DNA of 10,692 nucleotides from Microvirga sp. GTDB taxonomy: Bacteria > Pseudomonadota > Alphaproteobacteria > Rhizobiales > Beijerinckiaceae. A program made the position numbers and the translations under genes. The stretch is from the NCBI GenBank assembly GCA_022241475.1, contig JAKOMT010000010.1:48293-58984 (forward strand), read 5' to 3'. This document shows positions 1 to 6,782 of this stretch, piece by piece (position 1 is the first letter of the stretch; every line of letters begins with the position of its first letter). The notes beneath the pieces were generated by a model. That model was given only the letters and a program-made list of their open reading frames with translations, searched no databases and was not told where the DNA came from.

Positions 1-131
1 GCGGAGACGAGCGCGTCGCCGTCCCCCATCGCGGGTCCGAGCACCGCCTCCTGAACGGGCGTGAGCGCTTCGTAGCCCTTGGCTGCGAGCGCTTTTGCGA
101 GGGGCGGCGCGACGCCGGCGTATTCGGTCAT
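1..131 (-). CDS. DEAD-box RNA helicase, N-terminus only (partial)
   Basis: The gene runs off the left edge; only the first 43 codons are visible, starting at an ATG (131-129). The translation begins MTEYAGVAPPLAKALAAKGY and continues with E-A-L-T-P-V-Q-E-A-V-L, then GDGDALVS. This is the start of the DEAD-box helicase fold: a short lead-in helix, the adenine-sensing Q motif (GYEALTPVQ, about residues 19-27), and the strand leading to the Walker A motif, which would lie just outside the window. Such proteins unwind RNA with ATP in the cytoplasm, in ribosome assembly, RNA decay or cold adaptation. The subfamily cannot be told from this fragment. The ribosome binding site is weak (AAAGAA a few bases upstream). 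The 142 bp between this gene and the upstream solute-binding protein suggest its own promoter. Family confidence is good; exact role unknown. Confidence 0.85.
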   Translation of the reverse strand, partial: MTEYAGVAPPLAKALAAKGYEALTPVQEAVLGPAMGDGDALVS

Positions 132-273
132 GGTCGTTCTTTCGAGTCTTCAAGCGAGAGGTTCTGGAAATGTGCGGGCCGCATGCGCGGATTATGCGGC
201 GGCCGGGCGCAATCGGCGCGCCTTGGCTGCGGATGTCAAGCATCTATGCGCCCGGAATGCGGCTGTTTGCGGC

Positions 274-1755
274 TCAACGGCGGGGAAGGAGCGGCAAAGC
301 GGCGGCGTCGAGCGCGCCGTCGAGCGGCAGGCGAAAATCCGGATGCGAGCCGGCGAGCCCAGTGACGCGCAGCGGATTGTAGAGACACAGCCAGGCCGGG
401 TCCTCCTGCAGCGCCCGGAAGGCGCGCGCATAGGCGACCGCGCGACGCGTCTCGTCGGGCTCGCCGCGCCCGGCGTCGATCGCCGCCTCGACCGCCGGGT
501 TGCGGTAACCGCGCCACCAGGGCCCGGGCGCGCGGGAATCGAGCTTCTCCCTCAGAATCCGGAAGGTCGAGAGCGGGCTCGAATCGAAGACGCACAAATC
601 CCCGGCCTCGCCGCTGGACACGAGCCGCGCATAGGCGGCGCGGTCCTCGTGTATGCGAACGTCGATGGAGATCCCGGCGGGCGCGACCCGTTCGGCGAGA
701 CAGGCCGCGAGCGCCGGCGCCTCGTCCGGCATGGAGGTGGGGCAATCGAGGGTCAGGCGAAGTCCCCTGCCGTGACCGCCCTCGCCATATCCGGCGTCCT
801 CGATCAACGCGCGCGCCGTCGCGAGATCACGATCGGGCGCCGGGCCGGCGAGCGCGCCAAGATGCAGCGGGCTCACGAAGCCCGCGAGCGGCGCGGCGGC
901 TCCGCCCGTGGCCGTGCGGGCGATCGCCTCGCGGTCGACGGCGAGATCGAGCGCGCGGCGCAGGCGCGGATCGGCGAGCGGGCCGCGCGCGGCGTCCATC
1001 ATCACGATGACGCAGACCGGCGAAAGCGTCTCGACGCGCGTCGCGCCGGCGGCGTCGAGCGCGCGACTCGCGTGAAAGTCGAGCCCCGTGGCGACCCCGG
1101 CGCGCCCGTCCAGCAGCGCCGCGAGGCGCGCAGCCGGATCGGGCTCTGCGCGCCAGAGGAGTTCGTAATGCGCCGGCGGCGTCCCGGAATCGTGGGCGTC
1201 GAAGCGGCGCGCGAGAATCTCGCCGGGCGTCACGCGAACGAACCGGTACGGCCCTGCGCCGACCGGCGCGCGGGTCCGTCCCGCATCGAGCGCTGCGAAA
1301 GACGAGGGAGCGGCGATATAGGCCTGCGCCAGCAGATCGAGAAAATCCGCCATCGGTTCCTTCAGACCGACGCGCAGCGTCTGCGCGTCCTCCGCGACGA
1401 TCTCGGCTCCGGCGAGATACGGCGCCCAGACCCCGCCCGCGCCGAGCGCGGCGCTCCTGTCGGCGCGGCTCATGCGCAGGAGCGACAGCCGCACCGCCTG
1501 CGCGTCGCAGGGCGAACCGTCGTGGAAGATCAGGCCCGGCCGCAGCCGGAAGCGCCAGAGGCGGGCGTCTCGCGATACGCTCCAGCTCTGCGCGAGCCGG
1601 GGCGCGAATCCTCCCTTAGCCAGGCCGCCGGGCGTCCGCACGACGAGCGTGTCGTAAACGGCGCGCAGGAGCGCGATTTCGTCGGGATCGTCCGAGCAAT
1701 CGTGCGGATCGCCCAGCGGAAGGCGGGCCTGGAGGATCGTGGCGGAACTCAGCAT
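274..1755 (-). CDS. ABC transporter family 5 substrate-binding protein without signal peptide
   Basis: 493 residues resembling the SBP_bac_5 family (oligopeptide, nickel and related solute-binding proteins). Visible family features are the early ALLRAVYDTLVV segment (about 28-39), LWRFRLRPGLIFHDGSP (about 66-82), the PVGAGPYRFVR block near residue 170, and the mid-protein region PRLRRALDLAVDREAIA typical of the second lobe. Members usually sit in the periplasm or are lipid-anchored. This one starts directly at the mature-like region (MLSSATILQARLPLGDPHD), with no hydrophobic leader or lipobox. The frame stays open upstream to the chaperone stop but contains no ATG, GTG or TTG, so the ATG at 1755 is the best start; AAGG lies 7 bases before it. 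No permease or ATPase genes are adjacent, so the ligand cannot be guessed. It may be cytosolic, like the binding domain of SgrR-type regulators, or be a relic. Family confidence high, role unknown. Confidence 0.85.
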   Translation of the reverse strand: MLSSATILQARLPLGDPHDCSDDPDEIALLRAVYDTLVVRTPGGLAKGGFAPRLAQSWSVSRDARLWRFRLRPGLIFHDGSPCDAQAVRLSLLRMSRADRSAALGAGGVWAPYLAGAEIVAEDAQTLRVGLKEPMADFLDLLAQAYIAAPSSFAALDAGRTRAPVGAGPYRFVRVTPGEILARRFDAHDSGTPPAHYELLWRAEPDPAARLAALLDGRAGVATGLDFHASRALDAAGATRVETLSPVCVIVMMDAARGPLADPRLRRALDLAVDREAIARTATGGAAAPLAGFVSPLHLGALAGPAPDRDLATARALIEDAGYGEGGHGRGLRLTLDCPTSMPDEAPALAACLAERVAPAGISIDVRIHEDRAAYARLVSSGEAGDLCVFDSSPLSTFRILREKLDSRAPGPWWRGYRNPAVEAAIDAGRGEPDETRRAVAYARAFRALQEDPAWLCLYNPLRVTGLAGSHPDFRLPLDGALDAAALPLLPRR

Positions 1756-1825
1756 CGGTGGCCTTCGCGAACTGCGCCGAGTTCTAGCATGCGAGAGCGG
1801 CGGATCGCCACCGGGCGGACGATCC

Positions 1826-1846
1826 GGGACGGCGCGTCGCCGCCCC
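1826..1846 (-). terminator. GC-rich hairpin after the copper chaperone gene
   Basis: On the minus strand, 8 bases after the chaperone stop codon, a 9-bp stem (GGGGCGGCG pairing with CGCCGTCCC, including one G-U pair) closes on a 3-base ACG loop. On the plus strand the same place would contain an A-C mismatch, so the structure favours minus-strand RNA. There is no U-run after it, so it could be a weak or Rho-assisted terminator, or a 3' end stabiliser. It separates the chaperone from the solute-binding protein gene 98 bp downstream. Confidence 0.35.
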
Positions 1847-1853
1847 GGTCGGT

Positions 1854-2396
1854 TCAGTGATTATGCCCCGTTCCATGCCCCGTTCCATGCCCGCCCTGGC
1901 CATGGCCGTCGTGACCGGCGCCCGGCGCCGTGCGCGAGCCGAGCGGCGCGACGGCGTAGGTCACCGTCACCTCGCCCGCGCGCTCGAAGACGAGCGTGCC
2001 GGACACGTTCGAACCCTCGGCGACCGGGGCGGAGAGGTCCATCATCATGACGTGAAAGCCGCCCGGCGCGAGTTCGACCGTTTCGCCGGCCGGGATTTCG
2101 AGCCCGCCCGAGACTTCGGCCATGCGCGCGACCCCGTCGACCATTTTCATGGAATGGACTTCGAAGCGCGAGGCGACGCTCGTCGAGCCGCCGATCAGGC
2201 GGTCGGCCTCCGCGCCGTTGTTGGTGATGCGCATGTAGCCGCCGGCGACGCGCGCCCCGCCGGGCGTCGCCCGCGTCCAGGGAATTTCGACGACGATGTC
2301 GCCTGCGGTGAAGGTCTCGGCTGAAACGACGGTCGGGGCGAGAACGAGGGCGGCGGCCGCGAGCGCGCCGCGCAGTGAGATGGACAGGGATGACAT
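1854..2396 (-). CDS. Periplasmic copper chaperone PCu(A)C with His-rich tail
   Basis: 180 residues. Residues 1-26 form a signal peptide (hydrophobic [14 protein letters not shown], cleavage likely after VVSA), so the protein acts in the periplasm. The rest matches the PCu(A)C family (DUF461), which binds Cu(I) and delivers it to the CuA or CuB site of cytochrome c oxidase. The expected metal ligands are present: H81 followed ten residues later by M92, then H115-V-M117 in the GGFHVMMM block, with the usual [17 protein letters not shown] between them. A glycine/histidine tail (residues 159-180, six His) adds a likely second metal site. The ATG at 2396 is preceded by GGAG at 6 bases, which fixes the start; longer open frame upstream has no signal peptide. 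It lies 49 bp after the DUF2946-like gene, probably in one transcript. Confidence 0.93.
   Translation of the reverse strand: MSSLSISLRGALAAAALVLAPTVVSAETFTAGDIVVEIPWTRATPGGARVAGGYMRITNNGAEADRLIGGSTSVASRFEVHSMKMVDGVARMAEVSGGLEIPAGETVELAPGGFHVMMMDLSAPVAEGSNVSGTLVFERAGEVTVTYAVAPLGSRTAPGAGHDGHGQGGHGTGHGTGHNH
1863..1886 (+). repeat. 12-bp tandem duplication in the chaperone tail
   Basis: ATGCCCCGTTCC occurs twice head to tail and is followed by a further ATGCCC. On the coding (minus) strand it encodes the repeated Gly-Thr-Gly-His units in the His-rich C-terminus, so copy-number change would alter the number of histidines without breaking the frame. Confidence 0.85.
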
Positions 2397-2445
2397 AGTG
2401 AACTCCGGTGAATCGCTGTTCGAAAGGGCTGTCGGGACGAACGAT

Positions 2446-2838
2446 TCACATGAGCGGCGGGCCGCGCGGCCCGGACGGAGCGAGACGAAGGCGCGGCGCG
2501 ATCGTAGGCGACGCCGCGATTGGGCCGACGACCCGCGCGCTGGTCCGATCGATCGCGACGGCGATATCAGGCCGGGCGGGAGGCGCGGATGCGAGGCCGG
2601 CGCAGGCGATGCGGCAGGCGTGCAGGCAGCAATCGGCCGCGTCGACCGGGGCGCGCCCCGGCGCCCGGGCCGGCGCTCCGGAGGCCTCCACGCGACACAG
2701 ATCGGCGAGACCGGGCGACGGCGCGGCGTGAAGCGCCGAGGCGAGACCCGTGACGAGCCCCGACAACGCAAACGCATAGAGCAGGGCTACGATCGCGGCC
2801 CTGCGCGCAAACGTCGAGAGTTTCGCTCGCCCTGTCAT
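2446..2838 (-). CDS. Small exported Cys-rich protein, DUF2946-like
   Basis: 130 residues starting at the ATG at 2838. A basic start ([13 protein letters not shown]) precedes a hydrophobic segment (about 14-36, [18 protein letters not shown]), so the protein is probably exported or anchored in the inner membrane. The centre holds C48 and a cluster [11 protein letters not shown] (69-79), followed by a Pro/Ala/Arg tail ending PRGPPLM. From memory, small proteins of this shape (membrane segment, CC-x3-C cluster, ARGPP-like end), often labelled DUF2946 or hypothetical, are found beside copper genes in Rhizobiales. The PCu(A)C gene follows after 49 bp on the same strand, which supports a copper-linked role, perhaps metal binding by the cysteines; that role is inference. 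No good Shine-Dalgarno sequence is seen. The frame is open further upstream, but that part overlaps glyS and reads as noise. Confidence 0.7.
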   Translation of the reverse strand: MTGRAKLSTFARRAAIVALLYAFALSGLVTGLASALHAAPSPGLADLCRVEASGAPARAPGRAPVDAADCCLHACRIACAGLASAPPARPDIAVAIDRTSARVVGPIAASPTIAPRLRLAPSGPRGPPLM

Positions 2839-2937
2839 GGCACGACGATTACCGGCGGGAACGCGCCCGCGCAACGCGACTTCGCGCCCCGGCGGCGGGG
2901 ATTCGGCAGGGACGACGACGCGCGCGCCCCTTGCGGT

Positions 2938-2952
2938 GAGGGCGCTTCCCTC
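2938..2952 (+). other. Hairpin in the glyS leader
   Basis: GAGGG and CCCTC pair around a 5-base loop, 58 bases before the glyS start. A competing pairing, GCGCCC (2924-2929) with GGGCGC (2940-2945), uses some of the same bases, so only one can form at a time. There is no T-box, no U-run and no clear terminator. The 171-bp gap between the divergent DUF2946-like gene and glyS must also contain both promoters, but I see no convincing -35/-10 pair. Confidence 0.25.
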
Positions 2953-3009
2953 GGTATAGCCGCTTGGTCGCTCACGAAAGTCGTCCGAATTCGAACCGCC
3001 GAGCCCCCG

Positions 3010-5187
3010 ATGCCCGATCTTCTGCTCGAACTCTTCAGCGAGGAAATTCCCGCGCGCATGCAGCGCAAGGCGGCGGAGGAGTTGCGCAAGCGCGTCACCG
3101 ACACGCTCGTCGAGGCCGGTTTTCTCTACGAGGGCGCGCGCGCTTTCGTGACGCCGCGCCGGCTCGCGCTGCACGTGGCGGGATTGCCCGCCAAGGGGCG
3201 CGACCAGCGCGAGGAGCGCAAGGGCCCGCGCGTCGGCGCCCCCGACGGCGCGCTCCAGGGCTTCCTCAAGGCCGCCGGCCTCTCGTCGATCGACGAGGCG
3301 CAGATCCAGAGCGATCCGAAGAAAGGCGATTTCTACGTCGCGGTGATCGAGCGGCCCGGCCGCCCGACGGCGGAATTCCTCGCAGACGCCCTGCCCGCGA
3401 TCATCCGCTCCTTCCCCTGGCCGAAATCGATGCGCTGGGGCGCGGCCTCACGCGAGCCCGGCTCGCTCACCTGGGTGCGCCCGCTGCGCGCCATCGTCTG
3501 CACCTTCGGCCCGGAGACCGAGGAGCCGGAGATCGTGCGCTTCACGGTCGGCGACGTCGCCTCGGGCGACGTGACGTACGGCCATCGCTTCATGGCGCCC
3601 GGGGCGATCCGCGTGCGCCGGCTCGACGATTACGCGAGCGCGCTGGAGAAGGCGAAGGTGATGCTCGACGCGCAGACGCGTCGCGACGTCATCGCTCATG
3701 ACGCGCGCGACCTCGCCTTCGCTCAGGGATTGAGCGTCGTCGAGGACGAGGGGCTTCTCGATGAAGTGGCGGGACTGGTCGAATGGCCCGTCGCGCTGAT
3801 GGGCTCCTTCGACGAGAAATTCCTCGATATCCCCGACGAGGTGATCCGCGCCACGATCCGCGCCAACCAGAAGTGTTTCGTGCTGGCGCGTCCCGACGGA
3901 CGGCTCGCCAACCGCTTCATTCTGGTGTCGAACCTTCTCGCCAGCGACGGCGGCGCCGAGATCGTCGCGGGCAACGAGCGCGTCGTGCGCGCGCGGCTCT
4001 CCGACGCCCGCTTCTTCTGGGAGACCGATCGCAAGGTCGGGCTCGAGGACCGGCTGGACAAACTGAAATCGATCGTTTTCCACGAGAAGCTCGGCTCGCA
4101 GCACGAGCGCGTCGAGCGCCTCGCCGCGCTCTCGCGCGAGCTCGCGTCGATGGTCGGCGCCGATCCGGACGCGGCCGGGCGCGCCGCGCGCCTCGCCAAG
4201 GCCGATCTCGTCACCGAGATGGTGGGAGAATTCCCCGAATTGCAGGGGTTGATGGGGCGCTATTACGCCGCTGGTCAGGGCGAGGCGCCCTCGATCGCCG
4301 CCGCGATCGAGGATCATTACAAGCCGCTCGGCCCCTCCGACAGCGTCCCTTCCGATCCCGTCTCCGTCGCCGTCGCGCTCGCCGACAAGATCGACACTCT
4401 CACGGGCTTCTGGGCGATCGACGAGAAGCCGACGGGCTCGAAGGACCCCTACGCGCTGCGCCGCGCGGCGCTCGGCGTCATCCGCCTGATTGTCGACAAC
4501 GGGCTGAAGATCCCGCTGCTTCGCGTCTTCGAGCCGCTCTTCCTGCAGTGGGGGGAGAAAATCGCCGCGCCGGGCGACGCGACCGCGGAGGGCGTCGGCA
4601 AGTCGGGCGTCGGCAAGTCGGGCGTCGGCAAGGCGGCCTCCCGCCCCGACGAAAACGACCTCCTCGCCTTTATCGTGGAGCGTCTCAAGGTCTATCTTCG
4701 CGACAAGGGCGCGCGGCACGACCTCATCGACGCGGTGTTCGCGCTGCCGGGTCAGGACGACCTCACGAGCGCGGTGCGCCGGGTCGAGGCGTTGGGCCGC
4801 TTCCTCGACGACGAGGACGGGGCGAACCTGCTCGCCGGCTATCGCCGCGCCGCCAATATCCTGCGCATCGAGGAGAAGAAGGACGGCCGGGCCTTCGACG
4901 GCGCGCCGGATCTCCAGCTGATCCAGAACCGCGGACAGATCGAGGAGAAGGCGCTGGCGGTCGCGCTCGCGAAGGCGAGCGAGGAGGCGTCGAGCGCCGT
5001 AGCCAACGAGGATTTCGAAGCCGCGATGCGCGCCCTCTCGCAACTGCGCGGGCCGGTGGACGCCTTCTTCGAGAACGTCACCGTCAACGCCGAGGACCAG
5101 GCGGTTCGCGAAAACCGCCTGCGACTGCTCGACGCGTTGCGCCGGGCGACGCGCGGCGTCGCCGATTTCTCGACGATCCAGGGCTGA
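3010..5187 (+). CDS. glyS: Glycine--tRNA ligase beta subunit
   Basis: 725 residues, normal for the beta subunit of the alpha2-beta2 bacterial glycyl-tRNA synthetase, which with GlyQ charges tRNA-Gly in the cytoplasm. The start is fixed by the family-typical N-terminus [18 protein letters not shown]. Other hallmarks in order are FVTPRRLA (about 46), the [11 protein letters not shown] block (about 135-145), the IRANQKCF segment, the HD-type region [16 protein letters not shown] (from 357), HYKPLGPSD (from 436), [12 protein letters not shown] (from 457), [14 protein letters not shown] (from 476), and the C-terminal DALR anticodon-binding region ending in [18 protein letters not shown]. Odd points: a threefold VGKSG-type repeat at 528-542 in a surface-like linker, a 16-bp duplication across the stop codon, and no glyQ next door. 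The Shine-Dalgarno sequence is poor. ppdK lies downstream with one gene in between. Confidence 0.97.
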   Translation: MPDLLLELFSEEIPARMQRKAAEELRKRVTDTLVEAGFLYEGARAFVTPRRLALHVAGLPAKGRDQREERKGPRVGAPDGALQGFLKAAGLSSIDEAQIQSDPKKGDFYVAVIERPGRPTAEFLADALPAIIRSFPWPKSMRWGAASREPGSLTWVRPLRAIVCTFGPETEEPEIVRFTVGDVASGDVTYGHRFMAPGAIRVRRLDDYASALEKAKVMLDAQTRRDVIAHDARDLAFAQGLSVVEDEGLLDEVAGLVEWPVALMGSFDEKFLDIPDEVIRATIRANQKCFVLARPDGRLANRFILVSNLLASDGGAEIVAGNERVVRARLSDARFFWETDRKVGLEDRLDKLKSIVFHEKLGSQHERVERLAALSRELASMVGADPDAAGRAARLAKADLVTEMVGEFPELQGLMGRYYAAGQGEAPSIAAAIEDHYKPLGPSDSVPSDPVSVAVALADKIDTLTGFWAIDEKPTGSKDPYALRRAALGVIRLIVDNGLKIPLLRVFEPLFLQWGEKIAAPGDATAEGVGKSGVGKSGVGKAASRPDENDLLAFIVERLKVYLRDKGARHDLIDAVFALPGQDDLTSAVRRVEALGRFLDDEDGANLLAGYRRAANILRIEEKKDGRAFDGAPDLQLIQNRGQIEEKALAVALAKASEEASSAVANEDFEAAMRALSQLRGPVDAFFENVTVNAEDQAVRENRLRLLDALRRATRGVADFSTIQG
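4591..4635 (+). repeat. 15-bp triplication inside glyS
   Basis: GGCGTCGGCAAGTCG is present in two identical copies (4591-4605 and 4606-4620) and a third with one base changed (4621-4635, ending AAGGCG). The unit length is a multiple of three, so the frame is kept, giving [15 protein letters not shown] at residues 528-542. The near identity of the copies suggests recent expansion by slippage. Confidence 0.95.
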
Positions 5188-5203
5188 GACGATCCAGGGC
5201 TGA
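5172..5203 (+). repeat. 16-bp perfect tandem duplication across the glyS stop codon
   Basis: GACGATCCAGGGCTGA fills 5172-5187, ending with the glyS stop TGA, and is repeated without change at 5188-5203. The second copy places another TGA at 5201-5203, in a different frame from glyS (offset of one base). It looks like a fresh replication-slippage event that left the coding sequence intact. Confidence 0.95.
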
Positions 5204-5307
5204 CTTCGATCATCTTCGCGGATATCGGCGCATCGCTCAAATTAACTGAATTGAATAAAGCATTCTCTGTCTTCGCAAGGCGCCCCTCTCGCGGGACGAG
5301 CGTTGCG

Positions 5308-5336
5308 TTTACAATTATTCAGTAATTTTGTATACT
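5308..5336 (+). promoter_or_regulatory. Near-consensus sigma-70 promoter
   Basis: TTTACA (5308-5313, five of six against TTGACA) is separated by exactly 17 bp from TATACT (5331-5336, five of six against TATAAT), and a TG lies directly before the -10 element. The site is in an AT-rich patch (about 5228-5345) unlike the surrounding GC-rich DNA. The predicted start near 5343 would give a leader of about 40 bases before the TTG start at 5383. A short stem (GGACC 5344-5348 with GGTCC 5361-5365) could form in that leader. Confidence 0.75.
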
Positions 5337-5370
5337 ATATGCTGGACCGCGATTTTCCGAGGTCCGCTGT

Positions 5371-5376
5371 AAGAGG
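5371..5376 (+). promoter_or_regulatory. Ribosome binding site that selects a TTG start
   Basis: AAGAGG lies 6 bases before the TTG at 5383. The next in-frame ATG (5410) has no comparable purine run, so this site favours translation from TTG. Confidence 0.6.
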
Positions 5377-5382
5377 TCGCAT

Positions 5383-6585
5383 TTGGCAACGCCGCCGATC
5401 ACGTCGCGAATGTCTCCCCCCGTCGACACCGTCGTCGACAGGGAGCTCGACCGTGCGCGGAAAGACTTCATGGACCTCGTTCGCAGCACGGACCGGCAGG
5501 TCCGGCGCGATCCCGGCGACGGCCGGGGCGACGCGCGGCGCGATCGCGACGGGCGGGAGCCCGACCAGCCGACCTCGACGCCCCGTTCCGACGCATCGCG
5601 ACGCGCGCAGCCGCAAGGTCGGCAACCGGTTCAGGCCCAGCCCGCCCAGCCCGCGCCCGGGCAGGAACCGCGAGACGCGCCGCGAGATGCGCCCCTGTCG
5701 CGCGAAACCATCGGTCGCGCGCCCCGTAGGCCGCTGGACCGCAGCGGCGATCGCGAGCTCCCTGCGCGCGTCGCTCAAGATTCCCCGAACGCGGCGCGAC
5801 GTCCGACCACGCAAGCGGGCGAGGCCGATCCCGTCGGCCGCAGGACCGAACGCCGCGACGCGCCGCCTCCCCTTCCCGTCGGCGAGCGCGAGATCGATCG
5901 CCGCTCGTCCGGCGCGCCGCCGATCCCGTCGTCGACAGGCGTCTCGCGCTCGTCCGCCGCGGGGGGCGCGATCTCGCCGGCGCGCAACGCCCGCGCCGAG
6001 GCTGCGTCGCTCGTCATGCCGACGGCGGACGCCAGTTCGCTGGGGCTCGTGGCGTCGATCGTCGGGCTGGCGCCGTCGCCGTTTCGGCTGAACACGCAGA
6101 CGCCGCCGGAAATCGCCCGTCGCATCGCGCAATTCGTCCGCACGGGAGAACTCGACCGTTCGCCGCTGCGCTTCGCTCCGCCTCCGCCGATCGCCGAACC
6201 GGGCCAGCGGACCGACGATGAAGCCGACGTCGTGGGCGTAGTCGATTCGACGCCGCCCGCGCCGCCGCGCCTCCTGCCCCCGTTCGCGCAGATCGCCGGC
6301 GGACGCGCGCCCATGGCGCAACGTCAGACGACGACGCCGAGCCTGTTCGCGCCCCCCGTCGAGCGGCGCGTGACCGTGGAGCGGCGCGGCGCGACGATGG
6401 CGATGGCGATCCCGATGCAGGCGGCGACGCTGTCCGCTTCGGCGAGCGCTCCGGACACGCCCCATGTCGGATCGGACCCGGAGGACACCAATCCGTTCTT
6501 CGGCGATGACGAGATGAAAGTCCGCGAGCGCCGGAGGCGCGATTCGCAAGCCCTCCTCGTCGGAGCGCTGCGCGAGCTCGGCTGA
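5383..6585 (+). CDS. Disordered Arg/Pro-rich protein of unknown function
   Basis: 400 residues; I do not recognise a family. It has no signal peptide or membrane segment, so it is probably cytoplasmic. An amphipathic helix is likely near the N-terminus (about 14-42, VDTVVDRELDRARKDFMDLVRSTDRQVRR). A long low-complexity region rich in Arg, Pro, Asp, Ala and Gln follows (about 42-205). A more ordered patch spans about 205-268 (ASSLGLVASIVGLAPSPFRL, then PPEIARRIAQFVRTGELDRSPLRF). The end is a charged helix after NPFFGDDEMKVRERRRRDSQ. It contains no Cys, Trp or Tyr, a single His and only two Lys, against dozens of Arg. The TTG start is chosen because AAGAGG precedes it and a strong promoter lies upstream; ATG at 5410 is the alternative. 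It sits between glyS and ppdK but has its own promoter. Function is open: a regulator, scaffold or nucleic-acid-binding protein are all possible. Confidence 0.7.
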   Translation: MATPPITSRMSPPVDTVVDRELDRARKDFMDLVRSTDRQVRRDPGDGRGDARRDRDGREPDQPTSTPRSDASRRAQPQGRQPVQAQPAQPAPGQEPRDAPRDAPLSRETIGRAPRRPLDRSGDRELPARVAQDSPNAARRPTTQAGEADPVGRRTERRDAPPPLPVGEREIDRRSSGAPPIPSSTGVSRSSAAGGAISPARNARAEAASLVMPTADASSLGLVASIVGLAPSPFRLNTQTPPEIARRIAQFVRTGELDRSPLRFAPPPPIAEPGQRTDDEADVVGVVDSTPPAPPRLLPPFAQIAGGRAPMAQRQTTTPSLFAPPVERRVTVERRGATMAMAIPMQAATLSASASAPDTPHVGSDPEDTNPFFGDDEMKVRERRRRDSQALLVGALRELG

Positions 6586-6617
6586 GCGGCGGTCGCGAGC
6601 GATCTTCGATCTAGTCA

Positions 6618-6630
6618 TGCGCTGAGCGCA
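6618..6630 (+). promoter_or_regulatory. 13-bp hyphenated palindrome upstream of ppdK
   Basis: TGCGCT-G-AGCGCA is a perfect 6-bp dyad around one central base, 153 bases before the ppdK start. It could be a binding site for a dimeric regulator, but short GC palindromes arise often by chance in DNA of this composition. Confidence 0.25.
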
Positions 6631-6669
6631 GACGGGTTTTCCGGACGCCGCAGTTTTCAAAAGCCCGTC
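6631..6669 (+). other. Inverted repeat in the ppdK leader region
   Basis: GACGGGTTTT (6631-6640) pairs with AAAAGCCCGTC (6659-6669) with one bulged G, enclosing 18 bases. It lies 46 bases after the stop of the unknown gene and 113 before ppdK. It may be the transcription end of the upstream gene or a leader structure of ppdK. No U-run follows on the plus strand, so it is not a textbook terminator. Confidence 0.4.
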
Positions 6670-6782
6670 ATACCGCTATGGCTTTCGCGCGCTGCGCAGG
6701 CGCGCGGTCGGGACGAGTCCATCCCGGAGCGTTGCGGCGCGAGGAACCCGCGCGGGCCGCGCGAGAAGCACAGGGGTCTGTG

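Noticed and set aside
234..239. TTGACA on the minus strand before the helicase gene
   Set aside because: No -10 lies at 16-18 bp; the nearest TATAAT-like hexamer (CATAAT, 196-191) is 37 bp away, so I do not call a promoter.
79..1860. 593-codon open frame on the plus strand
   Set aside because: It is antisense to the solute-binding protein; the product is Arg/Gly/Ala-rich noise with no domain, as expected opposite a GC-rich gene.
2296..3009. 238-codon upstream extension of the glyS frame
   Set aside because: It runs through the copper genes on the other strand and lacks GlyRS sequence; the family N-terminus begins at 3010.
3448..5043. 531-codon open frame on the minus strand
   Set aside because: It is the antisense shadow of glyS, with no recognisable domain.
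5335..6660. 441-codon open frame on the minus strand
   Set aside because: It overlaps the whole unknown gene but has no ribosome binding site or promoter and an even more extreme Arg content; the plus-strand frame has both signals.
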